A stretch of DNA of 64,000 nucleotides from Caballeronia sp. M1242 (GCF_017220215.1 NZ_CP071129.1:186001-250000), one strand, 5' to 3'. Numbered from the stretch's first letter, positions 17,999 to 29,799 are shown. Notes: a model not told the origin generated them from the letters alone. A program made the numbers and translations.

Positions 17999-18585
17999 GG
18001 CAGATCGTCCGTCGGCTGTTCGCGCTGTTGGTCTGCGCGTTGGCCTTGTGCGCATGCGATAAGGCGCCCGATTTCAAGAACCTGGACATCACCGGCAACA
18101 AGCAGTTCGGCAGCGACTTTTCGTTGCCGGATACGACCGGAAAGACGCGCACGCTTGCCGACTTCAAAGGCAAGGCGGTCGTGCTGTTCTTCGGCTACAC
18201 GCATTGCCCGGACGTTTGCCCGACGACGCTCGCGGAACTGTCGCAAGCCATGCAGCAACTCGGCGACAAGGCAAAGGACGTGCAAGTGCTGATGGTCACC
18301 GTCGATCCTGCGCGCGATACGCCCAACCTGCTCGGCCAGTACGTGACCGCGTTTAATCCGAGCTACATCGGTTTGCGCCCGGCCAATGACGCTGAACTGC
18401 AGAAGGTCGCGAAGGACTTCCGCGTGTACTACGCGAGGGCGGCAGGCAAGACGCCCGGCGACTACACGATGGATCACACCGCCGCGAGCTACGTGTTCGA
18501 CAAGGACGGAGAGCTGCGGCTTTTCGCCCGCGACGGACAAGGCGTCGAACCGTGGGTCCACGATCTGAAGTTGCTGACCGACTGA
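17995..18585 (+). CDS. SCO1/SenC copper chaperone lipoprotein
   Basis: SCO proteins deliver copper to, or reduce, the CuA site of CoxB. The 196-aa product has an N-terminal hydrophobic segment ending LALCAC, a possible lipobox with the lipidated Cys at 21. The copper-binding CPDVCP (Cys71, Cys75) and a distal His161 (TMDHTAAS) are present in a thioredoxin fold. It overlaps cyoE by 4 bp. A terminator follows immediately. Confidence 0.95.
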   Translation: MRQIVRRLFALLVCALALCACDKAPDFKNLDITGNKQFGSDFSLPDTTGKTRTLADFKGKAVVLFFGYTHCPDVCPTTLAELSQAMQQLGDKAKDVQVLMVTVDPARDTPNLLGQYVTAFNPSYIGLRPANDAELQKVAKDFRVYYARAAGKTPGDYTMDHTAASYVFDKDGELRLFARDGQGVEPWVHDLKLLTD

Positions 18586-18592
18586 TCGTGAG

Positions 18593-18616
18593 AAGCGGCC
18601 TGCGGGCCGCTTTTGC
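18593..18616 (+). terminator. Intrinsic terminator after the SCO gene
   Basis: AAGCGGCC, loop TGCG, GGCCGCTT followed by TT ends the SURF1-SCO unit, ahead of the convergent YciI gene. Confidence 0.85.
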
Positions 18617-18624
18617 GTTCTGCG

Positions 18625-18921
18625 TTATGGCTTCGACGGCTGCGGCAGGCTCCATCCCGGCGCAAGACGCGTCGCTTTGAATTCGATGATCTCGTAATGC
18701 GCGAGTTGCTGCCGGGCGAACGGATCTTCCGCGATGATCTCGTCGAGCCGCGCGCGTTCGATGCCCGACGCAATGATCACCCCGCCGTCGCGCGGAACCT
18801 TCGGCCCCGCCATCACGAAAACGCCCGCCGCGAAATAGCGTTCGAGGAAGAGGCGATGTTCTTCGAGCGCATCGTCGATTTCCGCGAGCGCGCCGGTGTA
18901 TCGCAGGTTGATCACATACAT
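18625..18921 (-). CDS. YciI family protein
   Basis: The 98-aa product (MYVINLRYTG...) is a single YciI/YCII domain with the conserved His and Asp region (EEHRLFLERYFAAG, GGVIIASG, DPFARQQLAHYEI). The fold resembles muconolactone isomerase-like dimers; its reaction is unknown. It is convergent with the SCO gene. Confidence 0.88.
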   Translation of the reverse strand: MYVINLRYTGALAEIDDALEEHRLFLERYFAAGVFVMAGPKVPRDGGVIIASGIERARLDEIIAEDPFARQQLAHYEIIEFKATRLAPGWSLPQPSKP

Positions 18922-19108
18922 GTTATCGCCGTTCGAAAGTGGGTCCCAGGCCCGATTCTAAGCGGACAGCGCGCCGGATATTCACATGAGGAAACTGTAT
19001 TTCCGCTCGCACCAACGCTGTGCGAACATGCGGCACGCCGGCCCGACGCTCGCGCCGGAGCCGGCAACAAGTTATCCCGCAGTCATTTGCATTTGAAACA
19101 GGAAGACC

Positions 19109-19921
19109 ATGCAGCGCAGAAATATGCTTAAAGGCCTGGCAGCCGTCGTCGCGTCGGCCGCGTTCGTCACGAGTCTCTCGGCACACGCCGACGACAAGGT
19201 CATCAAGGTCGGCACCATCAGCGGCCCTGACGCTCAGATTTGGCAAGTCGTGCAGAAGGTCGCCAAACGCGAGGGCCTCAACGTGAAGGTGGTCGAGTTC
19301 AACGACTACGTTCAGCCGAACGCCGCGCTGGACGCCGGCGATCTCGATGCGAACAGCTTTCAGCATCAGCCGTATCTGGACAGCCAGATCAAGCAGCGCG
19401 GCTACAAGATCGTGAGCGCGGGACTCACCTACATCTCGCCGCTCGGCGTGTACTCGAAGAAGCTGAAGTCGCTGAAGGACTTGGCGCAAGGCGCGAAGGT
19501 CGCGGTGCCGAACGATCCGTCGAACGAGAATCGCGCGCTGTTGCTTCTGCAGTCGCAAGGCGTCATCAAGCTGAAGGCGGGCGCGGGTGCGAACGGCAAC
19601 AACGCGACGGCGCTCGATGTCGCGGAGAATCCGAAGAAGATCAAGCTGGTGGAACTCGACGCCGCGCAATTGCCGCGCACGCTTGCTGATGTGGACGCCG
19701 CCGCCATCAATACGAACTTCGCGCTGGCTGCGGGCCTGCAGCCGACGAAAGATGCGATCGCGCTCGAAGACGTGCATAGCCCGTACGCGAACCTGATCGC
19801 GGTGCGCACGAAGGACAAGGATCAGCCGTGGGTGAAGAAGCTGGTCGCCGCGTACCAGTCCGACGACGTGCGCCAGTTCCTGAAGAGCGAGTTCAAGGGC
19901 TCGGTTGTGCCTTCGTTCTAA
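19109..19921 (+). CDS. metQ: MetQ/NlpA family substrate-binding protein
   Basis: This is a periplasmic binding component of a methionine-type ABC importer. The 270-aa product has a signal peptide (cleavage near AHA-DDK), the NlpA signature GTISGPDAQIWQ and ANSFQHQPYLDSQIKQRG, and the ligand region AVPNDPSNENRALLLLQ. There is no lipobox. No metN (ATPase) or metI (permease) lies nearby, so it is an orphan that must use subunits encoded elsewhere. Methionine specificity is inferred from the family. Confidence 0.9.
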   Translation: MQRRNMLKGLAAVVASAAFVTSLSAHADDKVIKVGTISGPDAQIWQVVQKVAKREGLNVKVVEFNDYVQPNAALDAGDLDANSFQHQPYLDSQIKQRGYKIVSAGLTYISPLGVYSKKLKSLKDLAQGAKVAVPNDPSNENRALLLLQSQGVIKLKAGAGANGNNATALDVAENPKKIKLVELDAAQLPRTLADVDAAAINTNFALAAGLQPTKDAIALEDVHSPYANLIAVRTKDKDQPWVKKLVAAYQSDDVRQFLKSEFKGSVVPSF

Positions 19922-19944
19922 GCGACGGCAAACTCATGAGCGAA

Positions 19945-19972
19945 ACGGCGTCTCCTGGAGACGCCGTTTTCA
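19945..19972 (+). terminator. Intrinsic terminator after metQ
   Basis: ACGGCGTCT (19945-19953) pairs with AGACGCCGT (19959-19967), followed by TTTCATTT. It separates metQ from the convergent MarR-GNAT gene. Confidence 0.85.
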
Positions 19973-19982
19973 TTTGCGAGGT

Positions 19983-20909
19983 CTAGTCGGCGTAGATGCG
20001 CCGCAACTCGCGCTCCCAGACGAGGCTTGCGTCCACGCCCTGTTGCGCCTTGAATCCGGTGCGCATGAAAAGCCCGCACAAATCTTCGCGCGCTTGATCG
20101 AGCCGGCACACGACGCTCGCGTAGCCCGCGCCCTGCGCGAAGTTCGTGCACGCGGCGACGAGCTGTTCGCCGAGACCCCGGCGGCGCGCGCCCGGCTCCA
20201 CGAACAACAACTCGATGCTCGCCCGGCCGTCTGAAGCGGCGGTCAGCAACGCGGCGCCAACGCGCGCGTCGCCTTCCTGCTCCGCGACCCAGCACGCAAT
20301 ACGCGGGGTGTTCGTCTGCATGGCGCCGAGAAAGCGCGACACGACCCTTGCTGCGTGGGCCTCGTAGGAGAGACTCGCGCGGTCCGAGACGTCGAGGTGC
20401 GCGTGACGTTCGATCATCCAGCCGAAGTCGCCGCAGCGGGGACTGCGCAGGCGCGTGGGCGCAACCTGTGAAGCCGGCGACAACAGCCGCTCGATGTCCG
20501 CCATGGCCAGCGACAATTGCTCGATCTCGCCCGGCGCGAGCGCATTCAATAGCGACGCCGTTTCGGAGGAGACGTGCAGATCGAGCTCGTCGACCTTGGC
20601 CTTCGCTTCGGGCGTCATGGTGAGCAGATGCGCGCGGCCGTCCGATTCGTTCTTTCGGCGCACGACGAGACCGAGCTTCTGGAAATTGGTGATGAGACGG
20701 CTGAGATATCCCGTATCCAGCCCAAGGTTGCGCGACAGATCCGCGGCGGTGTGCGCGCGTTCGTGCGCGAGCTCGTGAAGAATGCGTACTTCCGTCAAGG
20801 AAAAGTGGCTCTTATGTAGGCGTTCGTGAAAAGCGCCTGCGTGACGCGCGTAAAACCGGTTGAAGCGCCGCACGGCCTCGACAGCCCGACTCCGATCAAA
20901 ACATCCCAT
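19983..20909 (-). CDS. MarR-GNAT fusion: transcriptional regulator with acetyltransferase domain
   Basis: The 308-aa product joins an N-terminal MarR winged helix (about 1-140, with LTEVRILHEL and GLDTGYLSRLITNFQKLGLV) to a C-terminal GNAT acetyltransferase (about 155-308; acetyl-CoA loop VEPGARRRGLGEQLV). Such bifunctional MarR/GNAT proteins are known as a family; the ligand or acetyl acceptor is not known. ATG 20909 is used; TTG 20927 is an alternative. A perfect inverted repeat lies about 40 bp upstream and suggests autoregulation. Confidence 0.88.
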   Translation of the reverse strand: MGCFDRSRAVEAVRRFNRFYARHAGAFHERLHKSHFSLTEVRILHELAHERAHTAADLSRNLGLDTGYLSRLITNFQKLGLVVRRKNESDGRAHLLTMTPEAKAKVDELDLHVSSETASLLNALAPGEIEQLSLAMADIERLLSPASQVAPTRLRSPRCGDFGWMIERHAHLDVSDRASLSYEAHAARVVSRFLGAMQTNTPRIACWVAEQEGDARVGAALLTAASDGRASIELLFVEPGARRRGLGEQLVAACTNFAQGAGYASVVCRLDQAREDLCGLFMRTGFKAQQGVDASLVWERELRRIYAD

Positions 20910-20947
20910 TGGCCTTTGCTCTCTCAAAAATATGTGGTTCTATTTGA

Positions 20948-20970
20948 ATTAGTTGCGATTCCGAACTAAT
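20948..20970. promoter_or_regulatory. Inverted repeat, candidate MarR operator
   Basis: ATTAGTT-N9-AACTAAT is a perfect 7-bp-arm palindrome upstream of the MarR-GNAT start. It lies in the 333-bp gap (20910-21242) shared with the nag operon, whose own promoter is at 21183-21210; the remaining gap sequence shows nothing I can name. Confidence 0.5.
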
Positions 20971-21182
20971 GAACGCATTGTGCCAAAGAAAGCACGATCG
21001 TGCGAATACGAAAATGCCCGAATTTCCGGCGCCTTCTGACAGTGGACGGCGACTGGTTCCATTCTGCCCGCTATGCGGGTAAGTCCCGATAGCGGTGTTC
21101 TTGCGACATCACCGTCTGAACAAGTTGTAACTTATTGAATCCAGACGGAATTTGACTTCCACCACGAGGCATTCGACGCGCG

Positions 21183-21210
21183 TTGACTGGTATTATGTTG
21201 GTTATATAAT
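21183..21210 (+). promoter_or_regulatory. Sigma70 promoter of the nag operon
   Basis: TTGACT (21183-21188), a 16-bp spacer and TATAAT (21205-21210) lie 33 bp before the GntR gene. The AT-rich spacer and flanks are the natural place for a GntR-type operator, although I see no clean palindrome. Confidence 0.7.
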
Positions 21211-21242
21211 GGGCTCGACTCAACGGGGCGTGGGGTTCTTTC

Positions 21243-21977
21243 ATGAGAGGAAATTGGAAGAATCTCACCCCGGACGAACGCAGTGATACGCCGCTTTATC
21301 TCCAGCTTGCCGCGCGTCTGGCTTCGGCCATTCACGCAGGCACATGGTCGGCGGGAGAGGCGCTGCCTTCGGAGCGCACGTTGTCGGAGGGCGTCGGCGT
21401 ATCGCGTATCACGGCGCGCAAGGCAATCGCTTTGCTCGTCGAACAAGGGTTGATCAGGCGCGTGCGCGGCGCGGGCAATTTCATCACGCCGCGCGTCGAA
21501 GATCCGTTGTCCCGACTGACCGGCTTCACGCGCAAGATGGAGCAGCGCGGTTTCCTGCCCGATTCTGTGTGGCTCGGCCGCGGACTGAGGCCCGCGAATC
21601 GCGAGGAGAGCGTGCATCTGGGTTTGTCGCCCGGCGCGGTCGTCGCGAGTCTCAGGAGATTGCGGCGGGCGGACGGCATCGTGATGGCCGTCGAGCATTC
21701 CACGCTGCCTGCTTGGCTTGTGCCGGACCCGCTGCTCATCGGCGCGTCGCTGTACCGGTATCTGGAGGAGCGCGGTCAGGCAGTGGTGCGCGCGTTGCAG
21801 CACTTTCGCGCGGTGAACGCGAGCGCCGAAGTCGCCCGGCTGATGGACGTCGCGCCCGGCGCCGCGCTGCTCGTGATCACGCGCATCGGTTATTCGGCGC
21901 AACGGCGGGCGATCGAACTAACGAATACGTATTGCCGCGACGACTACTACGACTTCGTCGCGGAGTTGCATCGATGA
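21243..21977 (+). CDS. GntR/HutC-family regulator of the N-acetylglucosamine operon
   Basis: The 244-aa product has a GntR winged helix (about 15-80: TPLYLQLAARLASAI, LPSERTLSEGVGVSRITARK) and a UTRA effector-binding domain (about 95-240). HutC-type members such as NagR/YvoA and DasR bind GlcNAc-6-P or GlcN-6-P. As first gene of the operon it probably represses the operon and itself until GlcNAc-6-P accumulates. nagA starts 183 bp downstream. Confidence 0.92.
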   Translation: MRGNWKNLTPDERSDTPLYLQLAARLASAIHAGTWSAGEALPSERTLSEGVGVSRITARKAIALLVEQGLIRRVRGAGNFITPRVEDPLSRLTGFTRKMEQRGFLPDSVWLGRGLRPANREESVHLGLSPGAVVASLRRLRRADGIVMAVEHSTLPAWLVPDPLLIGASLYRYLEERGQAVVRALQHFRAVNASAEVARLMDVAPGAALLVITRIGYSAQRRAIELTNTYCRDDYYDFVAELHR

Positions 21978-22160
21978 GCGCGGGTGCAGCACGGCCGGCG
22001 TCATCAGGCATCGAAAGAAGAGAGCAACAAAGAGAACGAGAGGACCAAAAGAAGCCGTTCGCCGGCCGCGCACCGAAACATCCGCGCAGGCCAGCGTGCT
22101 CGCAGCACGGCGCGAACCGCACCTGAACCTCCTACGCATTGCGTACTTCCAGAGAACTTC

Positions 22161-23267
22161 ATGCTGAAAGGAAACATACTGACGAACGACGGCTGGATTC
22201 ACGGCACCGTGCGTTTCGAGAACGGCCGCGTGACGGCGCTCGAAGGTCACATAGCCGATCCGACGTCGAATGACGCGCCGTACATCCTGCCGGGTTTCAT
22301 CGACTTGCACGTGCACGGCGGCGGCGGCCGCGACATCATGGAAGGTGGCGACGCGGCCGATACCGTCGCGCGCCAGCACGCGCAACACGGCACGACTAGC
22401 CTGCTCGCCACGACGATGACCGCGCCGCGCGATGAACTGATGCAGGTCGTCGCCGGTCTCGGCGAACAAGCGAAGCGGCGCGCGCCGAGCGGCGCGCGCG
22501 TGCTGGGCGTGCATCTCGAAGGACCGTACATCAATCCGGGCAAGCTCGGCGCGCAGCCGGACGCCGCCGCCATCGCCGTGCGCGACGAAGTGCTCAAGTA
22601 CCTGGATCTCGCGCCGATTCGCGTCGTGACCATCGCGCCGGAGATTTCGGGTCATCTCGACGTCATCTCCGAGATGGCGGCGCGCGGCGTGCGCGTGCAA
22701 CTGGGCCATTCGCTCGGCACGTACGACGACGCCGTCAACGCGCTCAAGCACGGCGCGCGCGGCTTCACGCATCTCTTCAACGCGATGTCGCCGCTGCATC
22801 ATCGCGATCCCGGCATGGTCGGCGCGGCGCTCGCGCATGCGGAGTACGCCGAACTGATTCCCGACCTGCTGCACGTTCACCCCGGCGCGATCCGCGCCGC
22901 CATGCGCGCCATTCCGCGACTCTATGTCGTGACCGACAGCACGTCGGCCGCCGGCATGCCGGACGGCGAATACCGCCTCGGCAGCCAGCACGTCACCAAG
23001 TGCATGGGCGGCGTGCGTCTCGCGGACGGCACGCTCGCAGGCAGCACGCTGACCATGGATCAGGCGCTGCGCAATCTCGTCTCGCTGGGCATTCCGCTCG
23101 CGGACGTTTCGAATCGCTTGTCGCGCTATCCCGCCGACTATCTCGGGCTCGAAGACCGCGGCCGCATCGCGCGCGGCGCGTGGGCCGACATGGTCGTGCT
23201 CGACCGGGACTTCGCGCTGACCGCCACTTATGTCGAAGGAGAATCGATTGTCGAATATGCTCACTGA
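22161..23267 (+). CDS. nagA: N-acetylglucosamine-6-phosphate deacetylase
   Basis: The enzyme converts GlcNAc-6-P to GlcN-6-P and acetate. The 368-aa product shows the amidohydrolase metal motif PGFIDLHVHGGGG, the Glu ligand region GVHLEGPYINP, the ligand stretch LGHSLGTYDDA, the conserved THLFNAMSPLHHRDPG, and the catalytic Asp in VVTDSTSAAGM. The frame remains open upstream to 21984, but homology begins at the ATG at 22161. The end overlaps the next gene by 20 bp. Confidence 0.96.
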   Translation: MLKGNILTNDGWIHGTVRFENGRVTALEGHIADPTSNDAPYILPGFIDLHVHGGGGRDIMEGGDAADTVARQHAQHGTTSLLATTMTAPRDELMQVVAGLGEQAKRRAPSGARVLGVHLEGPYINPGKLGAQPDAAAIAVRDEVLKYLDLAPIRVVTIAPEISGHLDVISEMAARGVRVQLGHSLGTYDDAVNALKHGARGFTHLFNAMSPLHHRDPGMVGAALAHAEYAELIPDLLHVHPGAIRAAMRAIPRLYVVTDSTSAAGMPDGEYRLGSQHVTKCMGGVRLADGTLAGSTLTMDQALRNLVSLGIPLADVSNRLSRYPADYLGLEDRGRIARGAWADMVVLDRDFALTATYVEGESIVEYAH

Positions 23268-24264
23268 GGCGCTGGAGTCCGCGGATGTCGTCGCGGCCCA
23301 ACTCGCCGATACCTCGCGCATCGAGGCGCTCGCCGTGAAACTCGCGGAGCAGCCGCGTCACGTCGCGTTGACCGTCGCTCGCGGCAGTTCGGACCACGCC
23401 GCCAGTTATTTCGCCAGCCTGACGATGAGCCGCATCGGCGTGCCGGTCGCGTCGCTACCGATGTCCGTCGCCACGTTGCAGCAAGCGCCGCTGCGCGTGT
23501 CCGGCCAGCTTGCCGTGGCGTTCTCGCAGTCGGGCAAGAGCCCGGATCTCGTCGGCACCATGCAGGCGTTGCGCGAAGCGGGCGCATTCACCGTCGCGGC
23601 CGTCAACGTCGCCGGCTCGCCGCTGGAAAACGCCTGCGAATACTATCTGCCGCTGCTCGCCGGACCGGAGCTTTCGGTTGCCGCGACCAAGAGCTATATC
23701 GCGATGCTGTCGCTGTCGGCCATCGTGATCGCGCACGTTCAGCGCGACGCCGAACTGCTGAACGCGCTGAAGTCGCTGCCGGATGCGCTGCGCGCGGCGG
23801 GCAAGCTCGACTGGACGCGCGCCGTGGATGAACTGAAGGGCGTCGACCGCATGATCGTCGTCGGGCGCGGCCTCGGGCTCGCCATCGCACAGGAAGCGGC
23901 GCTCAAGCTGAAGGAAACGTCCGGCATTCAGGCCGAAGCGTTCTCGAGCGCGGAAGTGCGTCATGGTCCGATGGAGATCATCGACCGCGACTATCCGCTG
24001 CTCGTGTTCGCGCCGCGCGGGCCGGAGCAGGCGGGTCTCATCCAGTTGGCCGCGGACATGCGCGCGCGCGGCGCGCGCGTGTTGCTCGCAGCACCCGACG
24101 ACGTGCCCGGCGCCGAGTTGCCGCTCGTCGCCACCGACCACCCGGCGCTCGATCCGATCGCCGCGATCCTTTCGTTCTACGTGATGGCCGCGGGTCTTGC
24201 CGCCGCGCGCGGGCGCAACCCCGACGCGCCGCGCCACCTGAACAAGGTCACCGAAACCCATTGA
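23248..24264 (+). CDS. nagB-II: SIS-domain glucosamine-6-phosphate deaminase (NagB-II type)
   Basis: The product has two SIS sugar-isomerase domains as in the C-terminal half of GlmS (ARGSSDHAASYF, AFSQSGKSPDLV, ETSGIQAEAFSSAEVRHGPM) but no glutaminase domain. Such stand-alone proteins next to nagA act as GlcN-6-P deaminases that replace classical NagB, giving fructose-6-P and ammonia. No classical nagB is present in the operon. AAGGAG at 23236-23241 is 6 nt before a TTG at 23248, so I use that start (338 aa); ATG 23230 and ATG 23257 are alternatives. Confidence 0.88.
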   Translation: MSNMLTEALESADVVAAQLADTSRIEALAVKLAEQPRHVALTVARGSSDHAASYFASLTMSRIGVPVASLPMSVATLQQAPLRVSGQLAVAFSQSGKSPDLVGTMQALREAGAFTVAAVNVAGSPLENACEYYLPLLAGPELSVAATKSYIAMLSLSAIVIAHVQRDAELLNALKSLPDALRAAGKLDWTRAVDELKGVDRMIVVGRGLGLAIAQEAALKLKETSGIQAEAFSSAEVRHGPMEIIDRDYPLLVFAPRGPEQAGLIQLAADMRARGARVLLAAPDDVPGAELPLVATDHPALDPIAAILSFYVMAAGLAAARGRNPDAPRHLNKVTETH

Positions 24265-24276
24265 GTGAGATAGACG

Positions 24277-26865
24277 ATGCGCCGTGCCGAGGAGTCCGTG
24301 TTGAACCATTCCACCGATAACCCGAGCGATATCGTTCTGCTCGCTCCGTTTACCGGTCCCGTCGTGCCGCTCGCCGACGTGCCCGACCCTGTGTTCGCGC
24401 AGGGGATGTTCGGCGACGGCATCGGCATCGATCCGCTCGATAACGTGCTTCTCGCGCCGTGCGACGGCACGGTGACGCATCTGGCGCGCACGCATCACGC
24501 GGTCACGCTGCGCACGGCAGCGGGCGCGGAAATTCTCGTGCATATCGGCATCGACACCGTCGAGCTGGGCGGCGAGGGCTTCGCGCCGATGGTCGAACAA
24601 GGCGCGACCGTGCGCGCGGGCCAGCCGCTCATCGAATTCAACGCGGATTTCGTCGCGCAGCACGCGCCGAGTCTCGTCTCGGTGATCGCGGTCGCCAATA
24701 GCGACGCGTTCGAGGTCGCAGAGCGCGCCGGCCGTGGCGTGCTGAAGGCGGGCGCGCGCATGCTCGTGCTGCGCGCGAAGGACGGCGCGGCGGCGCACGT
24801 GGCGCGTTCGTCGTCGAACGTGATGACCGAAGCGCGGCGCACCGTCACGCTGGCCCACGCGGGCGGCTTGCACGCGCGGCCGGCGGCGCGGGCGCGGGAA
24901 GCGGCGCGCGGCCTCGACGCAAAGGTCGAAGTGCGCTTCGAAGGCCGCAAGGCGCCGGTCGAAAGCGTGGTCGGCCTGCTCGGGCTCGGCGCGGGCGAGG
25001 GCGCGACCATCGAACTCGTCGGCATCGGCGCGCAGGCGCAAGAAGCGGTGGATGCCGTCGCCACCGAACTGCTGCGCGCGGCGCAAGGCGAAGTCGAAGA
25101 GACGCCCGCGCGCGAGAAGTCTCCCGCGCCGGCCGCGGCGGTCCGCGCGTCCGCTGAGCCGCTGCCGCCGAACACGCTCGCAGGTGTGTGCGCGGCGCCG
25201 GGCATCGCGGTCGGCAAGCTGGTGCGCTGGGACGATCAGGAAATCGTGCCGCCGGAACAGGCGAGCGGTCCGTCGGCGGCGGAAAGCCGCGCGCTGGATA
25301 AAGCCATCGCGCAAGTCGATGCCGACCTCGAAGTCACCGTGCGCACCGCGTCGCAGCGCGGCGCGGTCGGCGAAGCGGGCATTTTCGCGGTGCATCGCGT
25401 GCTGCTGGAAGACCCGACGCTCGTCGATGCCGCGCGCGATCTGATCAGCCTCGGCAAGAGCGCGGGCTTCGCGTGGCGCGAGGCGATCCGCGCGCAGATC
25501 GCGCTGCTGAATAACGTGAACGACGCGCTGCTCGCCGAACGCGCGGCCGACCTGCGCGACATCGAAAAGCGCGTGCTGCGCGCGCTCGGTCTCACGAATA
25601 CGGCGGCGCGCGCGTTGCCGGAGGAAGCCGTGCTCGCGGCCGTCGAGTTCACGCCGTCGGATCTGGCGTCGATCGACCGCACGCGCGTCACCGCGCTTGT
25701 GATGTCGCGCGGCGGCGCGACCTCGCACGCGGCGATCATCGCGCGGCAGATCGGCATTCCGGCGCTCGTCGCCATCGGCGATGCGCTGCACGGGATTGCT
25801 GAAGACGCGCAGGTGGTCGTGGATGCGTCGGCGGGCCGCCTCGAATATGCGCCGAGCGCGCTGGATGTCGAGCGGGCGCGTCACGAGCGCGAGCGTCTCG
25901 CAGGCGTGCGCGAGGCGAACCGCAAGATGTCGCAGCAAGCGGCATCGACGCGCGACGGCCGTCATGTCGAAATCGCAGCGAACATCGCCACGCTCGACGA
26001 CGCCAAGGCCGCCGTCGAGAACGGCGCGGACGCCGTGGGCCTCTTGCGCACCGAACTGCTGTTCATTCATCGCCAGGCTGCGCCGACGGTCGCGGAACAC
26101 ACGTCGAGCTATCAGGAAATCGTCGAGGCGCTGGCCGGCCGCAGCGCGATCATTCGCACGCTGGATGTCGGCGCCGACAAGGAAGTGGACTATCTGACGC
26201 TGCCGCCCGAAGAGAATCCGGCGCTCGGCTTGCGCGGCATCCGGCTCGCGCAAGTGCGCCCCGATCTGCTCGACGACCAATTGCGCGGCCTGCTCGCCGT
26301 CAAGCCGGCGGGCGCGGTCCGCATTCTCCTGCCGATGGTCACCGATGCCGGCGAACTGCAGCGCCTGCGGGCGCGCATCGACGAACTGGCGCGCGAAGCC
26401 GGACGCACGGAGCCGGTGGAAGTCGGCGTGATGATCGAGGTGCCGTCGGCGGCGATGCTGGCCGATCAACTCGCGAAGTACGCGGATTTCTTCTCGATCG
26501 GCACGAACGATCTCACGCAATACACGCTCGCGATGGACCGCTGCCAGCCCGATCTCGCCGCGCAGTCCGACGGCCTGCATCCGGCCGTGCTGCGGCTCAT
26601 CAAAACGACGGTGCAGGGCGCGGAAAAGCACGGCAAGTGGGTTGGCGTGTGCGGCGCGCTCGGCGGCGATCCGCTCGCGGTGCCGCTGCTCGTGGGCCTC
26701 GGCGTGACGGAACTGTCGGTGGATCCGTCCGCGGTGCCGGGCATCAAGGCGCGCGTGCGCAATCTCGATTACCAGCTTTGCCGTCAGCGCGCGGAAGACG
26801 TGCTCGCGCTCGAATCGGCGCAGGCAGTAAGAGCGGCCAGCCGCGAAATCTGGCCGCAGGACTAA
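24277..26865 (+). CDS. ptsP: PTS EIIA-HPr-enzyme I fusion protein
   Basis: This single chain (862 aa) carries three phosphotransfer proteins. The EIIA-Glc-type domain (about 20-165) has His89 in ILVHIGIDTVELGG. The HPr domain (about 186-270) has His199 in GGLHARPAA and a Ser-46-equivalent Ser230 (VESVVGLLGLG). Enzyme I (about 300-862) has His484 in GGATSHAAIIARQIG and the PEP-binding C-terminal barrel (GTNDLTQYTLAMDR). It passes phosphate from PEP to NagE; the orthologue is called NagF elsewhere. GAGGAG at 24289 could instead serve a GTG at 24298 or TTG at 24301. Confidence 0.94.
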   Translation: MRRAEESVLNHSTDNPSDIVLLAPFTGPVVPLADVPDPVFAQGMFGDGIGIDPLDNVLLAPCDGTVTHLARTHHAVTLRTAAGAEILVHIGIDTVELGGEGFAPMVEQGATVRAGQPLIEFNADFVAQHAPSLVSVIAVANSDAFEVAERAGRGVLKAGARMLVLRAKDGAAAHVARSSSNVMTEARRTVTLAHAGGLHARPAARAREAARGLDAKVEVRFEGRKAPVESVVGLLGLGAGEGATIELVGIGAQAQEAVDAVATELLRAAQGEVEETPAREKSPAPAAAVRASAEPLPPNTLAGVCAAPGIAVGKLVRWDDQEIVPPEQASGPSAAESRALDKAIAQVDADLEVTVRTASQRGAVGEAGIFAVHRVLLEDPTLVDAARDLISLGKSAGFAWREAIRAQIALLNNVNDALLAERAADLRDIEKRVLRALGLTNTAARALPEEAVLAAVEFTPSDLASIDRTRVTALVMSRGGATSHAAIIARQIGIPALVAIGDALHGIAEDAQVVVDASAGRLEYAPSALDVERARHERERLAGVREANRKMSQQAASTRDGRHVEIAANIATLDDAKAAVENGADAVGLLRTELLFIHRQAAPTVAEHTSSYQEIVEALAGRSAIIRTLDVGADKEVDYLTLPPEENPALGLRGIRLAQVRPDLLDDQLRGLLAVKPAGAVRILLPMVTDAGELQRLRARIDELAREAGRTEPVEVGVMIEVPSAAMLADQLAKYADFFSIGTNDLTQYTLAMDRCQPDLAAQSDGLHPAVLRLIKTTVQGAEKHGKWVGVCGALGGDPLAVPLLVGLGVTELSVDPSAVPGIKARVRNLDYQLCRQRAEDVLALESAQAVRAASREIWPQD

Positions 26866-26938
26866 ACGCTTGATGCTTCTTTCCTAGCCACAACCCGAGC
26901 AGCAACGACAAGACCTATATTCTTTTGGAGAACCCCCG

Positions 26939-28720
<1,782 letters not shown>

Positions 28721-28744
28721 TGCGGTAAGCAAGAGTTCGCAGAA

Positions 28745-28769
28745 ACGGCGCCTTCGGGCGCCGTTTTTG
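28745..28769 (+). terminator. Intrinsic terminator of the nag operon
   Basis: ACGGCGCC, loop TTCG, GGCGCCGT followed by TTTTG lies 25 bp after nagE. Confidence 0.9.
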
Positions 28770-28795
28770 TTTCTATGCGCGTCGAGCAGGCAAAC

Positions 28796-28824
28796 AAAAA
28801 CCCCGCTGTCTTTCGACAGCGGGG
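28796..28824 (-). terminator. Intrinsic terminator after rpoH
   Basis: On the minus strand CCCCGCTGTC, loop GAAA, GACAGCGGGG is followed by TTTTTG (plus-strand 28800-28796). It ends rpoH transcription. Confidence 0.9.
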
Positions 28825-28857
28825 TTGGAACACGCTTGGCTTCGTTCTGCCGCGGCG

Positions 28858-29799
<942 letters not shown>

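Noticed and set aside
18922-19108. SAM-type riboswitch before metQ
   Set aside because: The 187-bp leader shows some GC-rich pairing but none of the conserved SAM or SAH riboswitch cores I could recognise.
21191-21210. Symmetric GntR operator in the nag promoter
   Set aside because: ATTAT and ATAAT give only a short imperfect symmetry that the -10 box itself explains.
21984-22160. Longer N-terminus for nagA
   Set aside because: The extension is Arg/Glu-rich with no homology; the amidohydrolase sequence begins at the ATG at 22161.
23455-26631. Very long open frame on the minus strand opposite nagB-II and the EIIA-HPr-EI gene
   Set aside because: It is an Arg/His-rich antisense shadow of high-GC coding DNA with no recognisable domain; the plus-strand genes have clear motifs.
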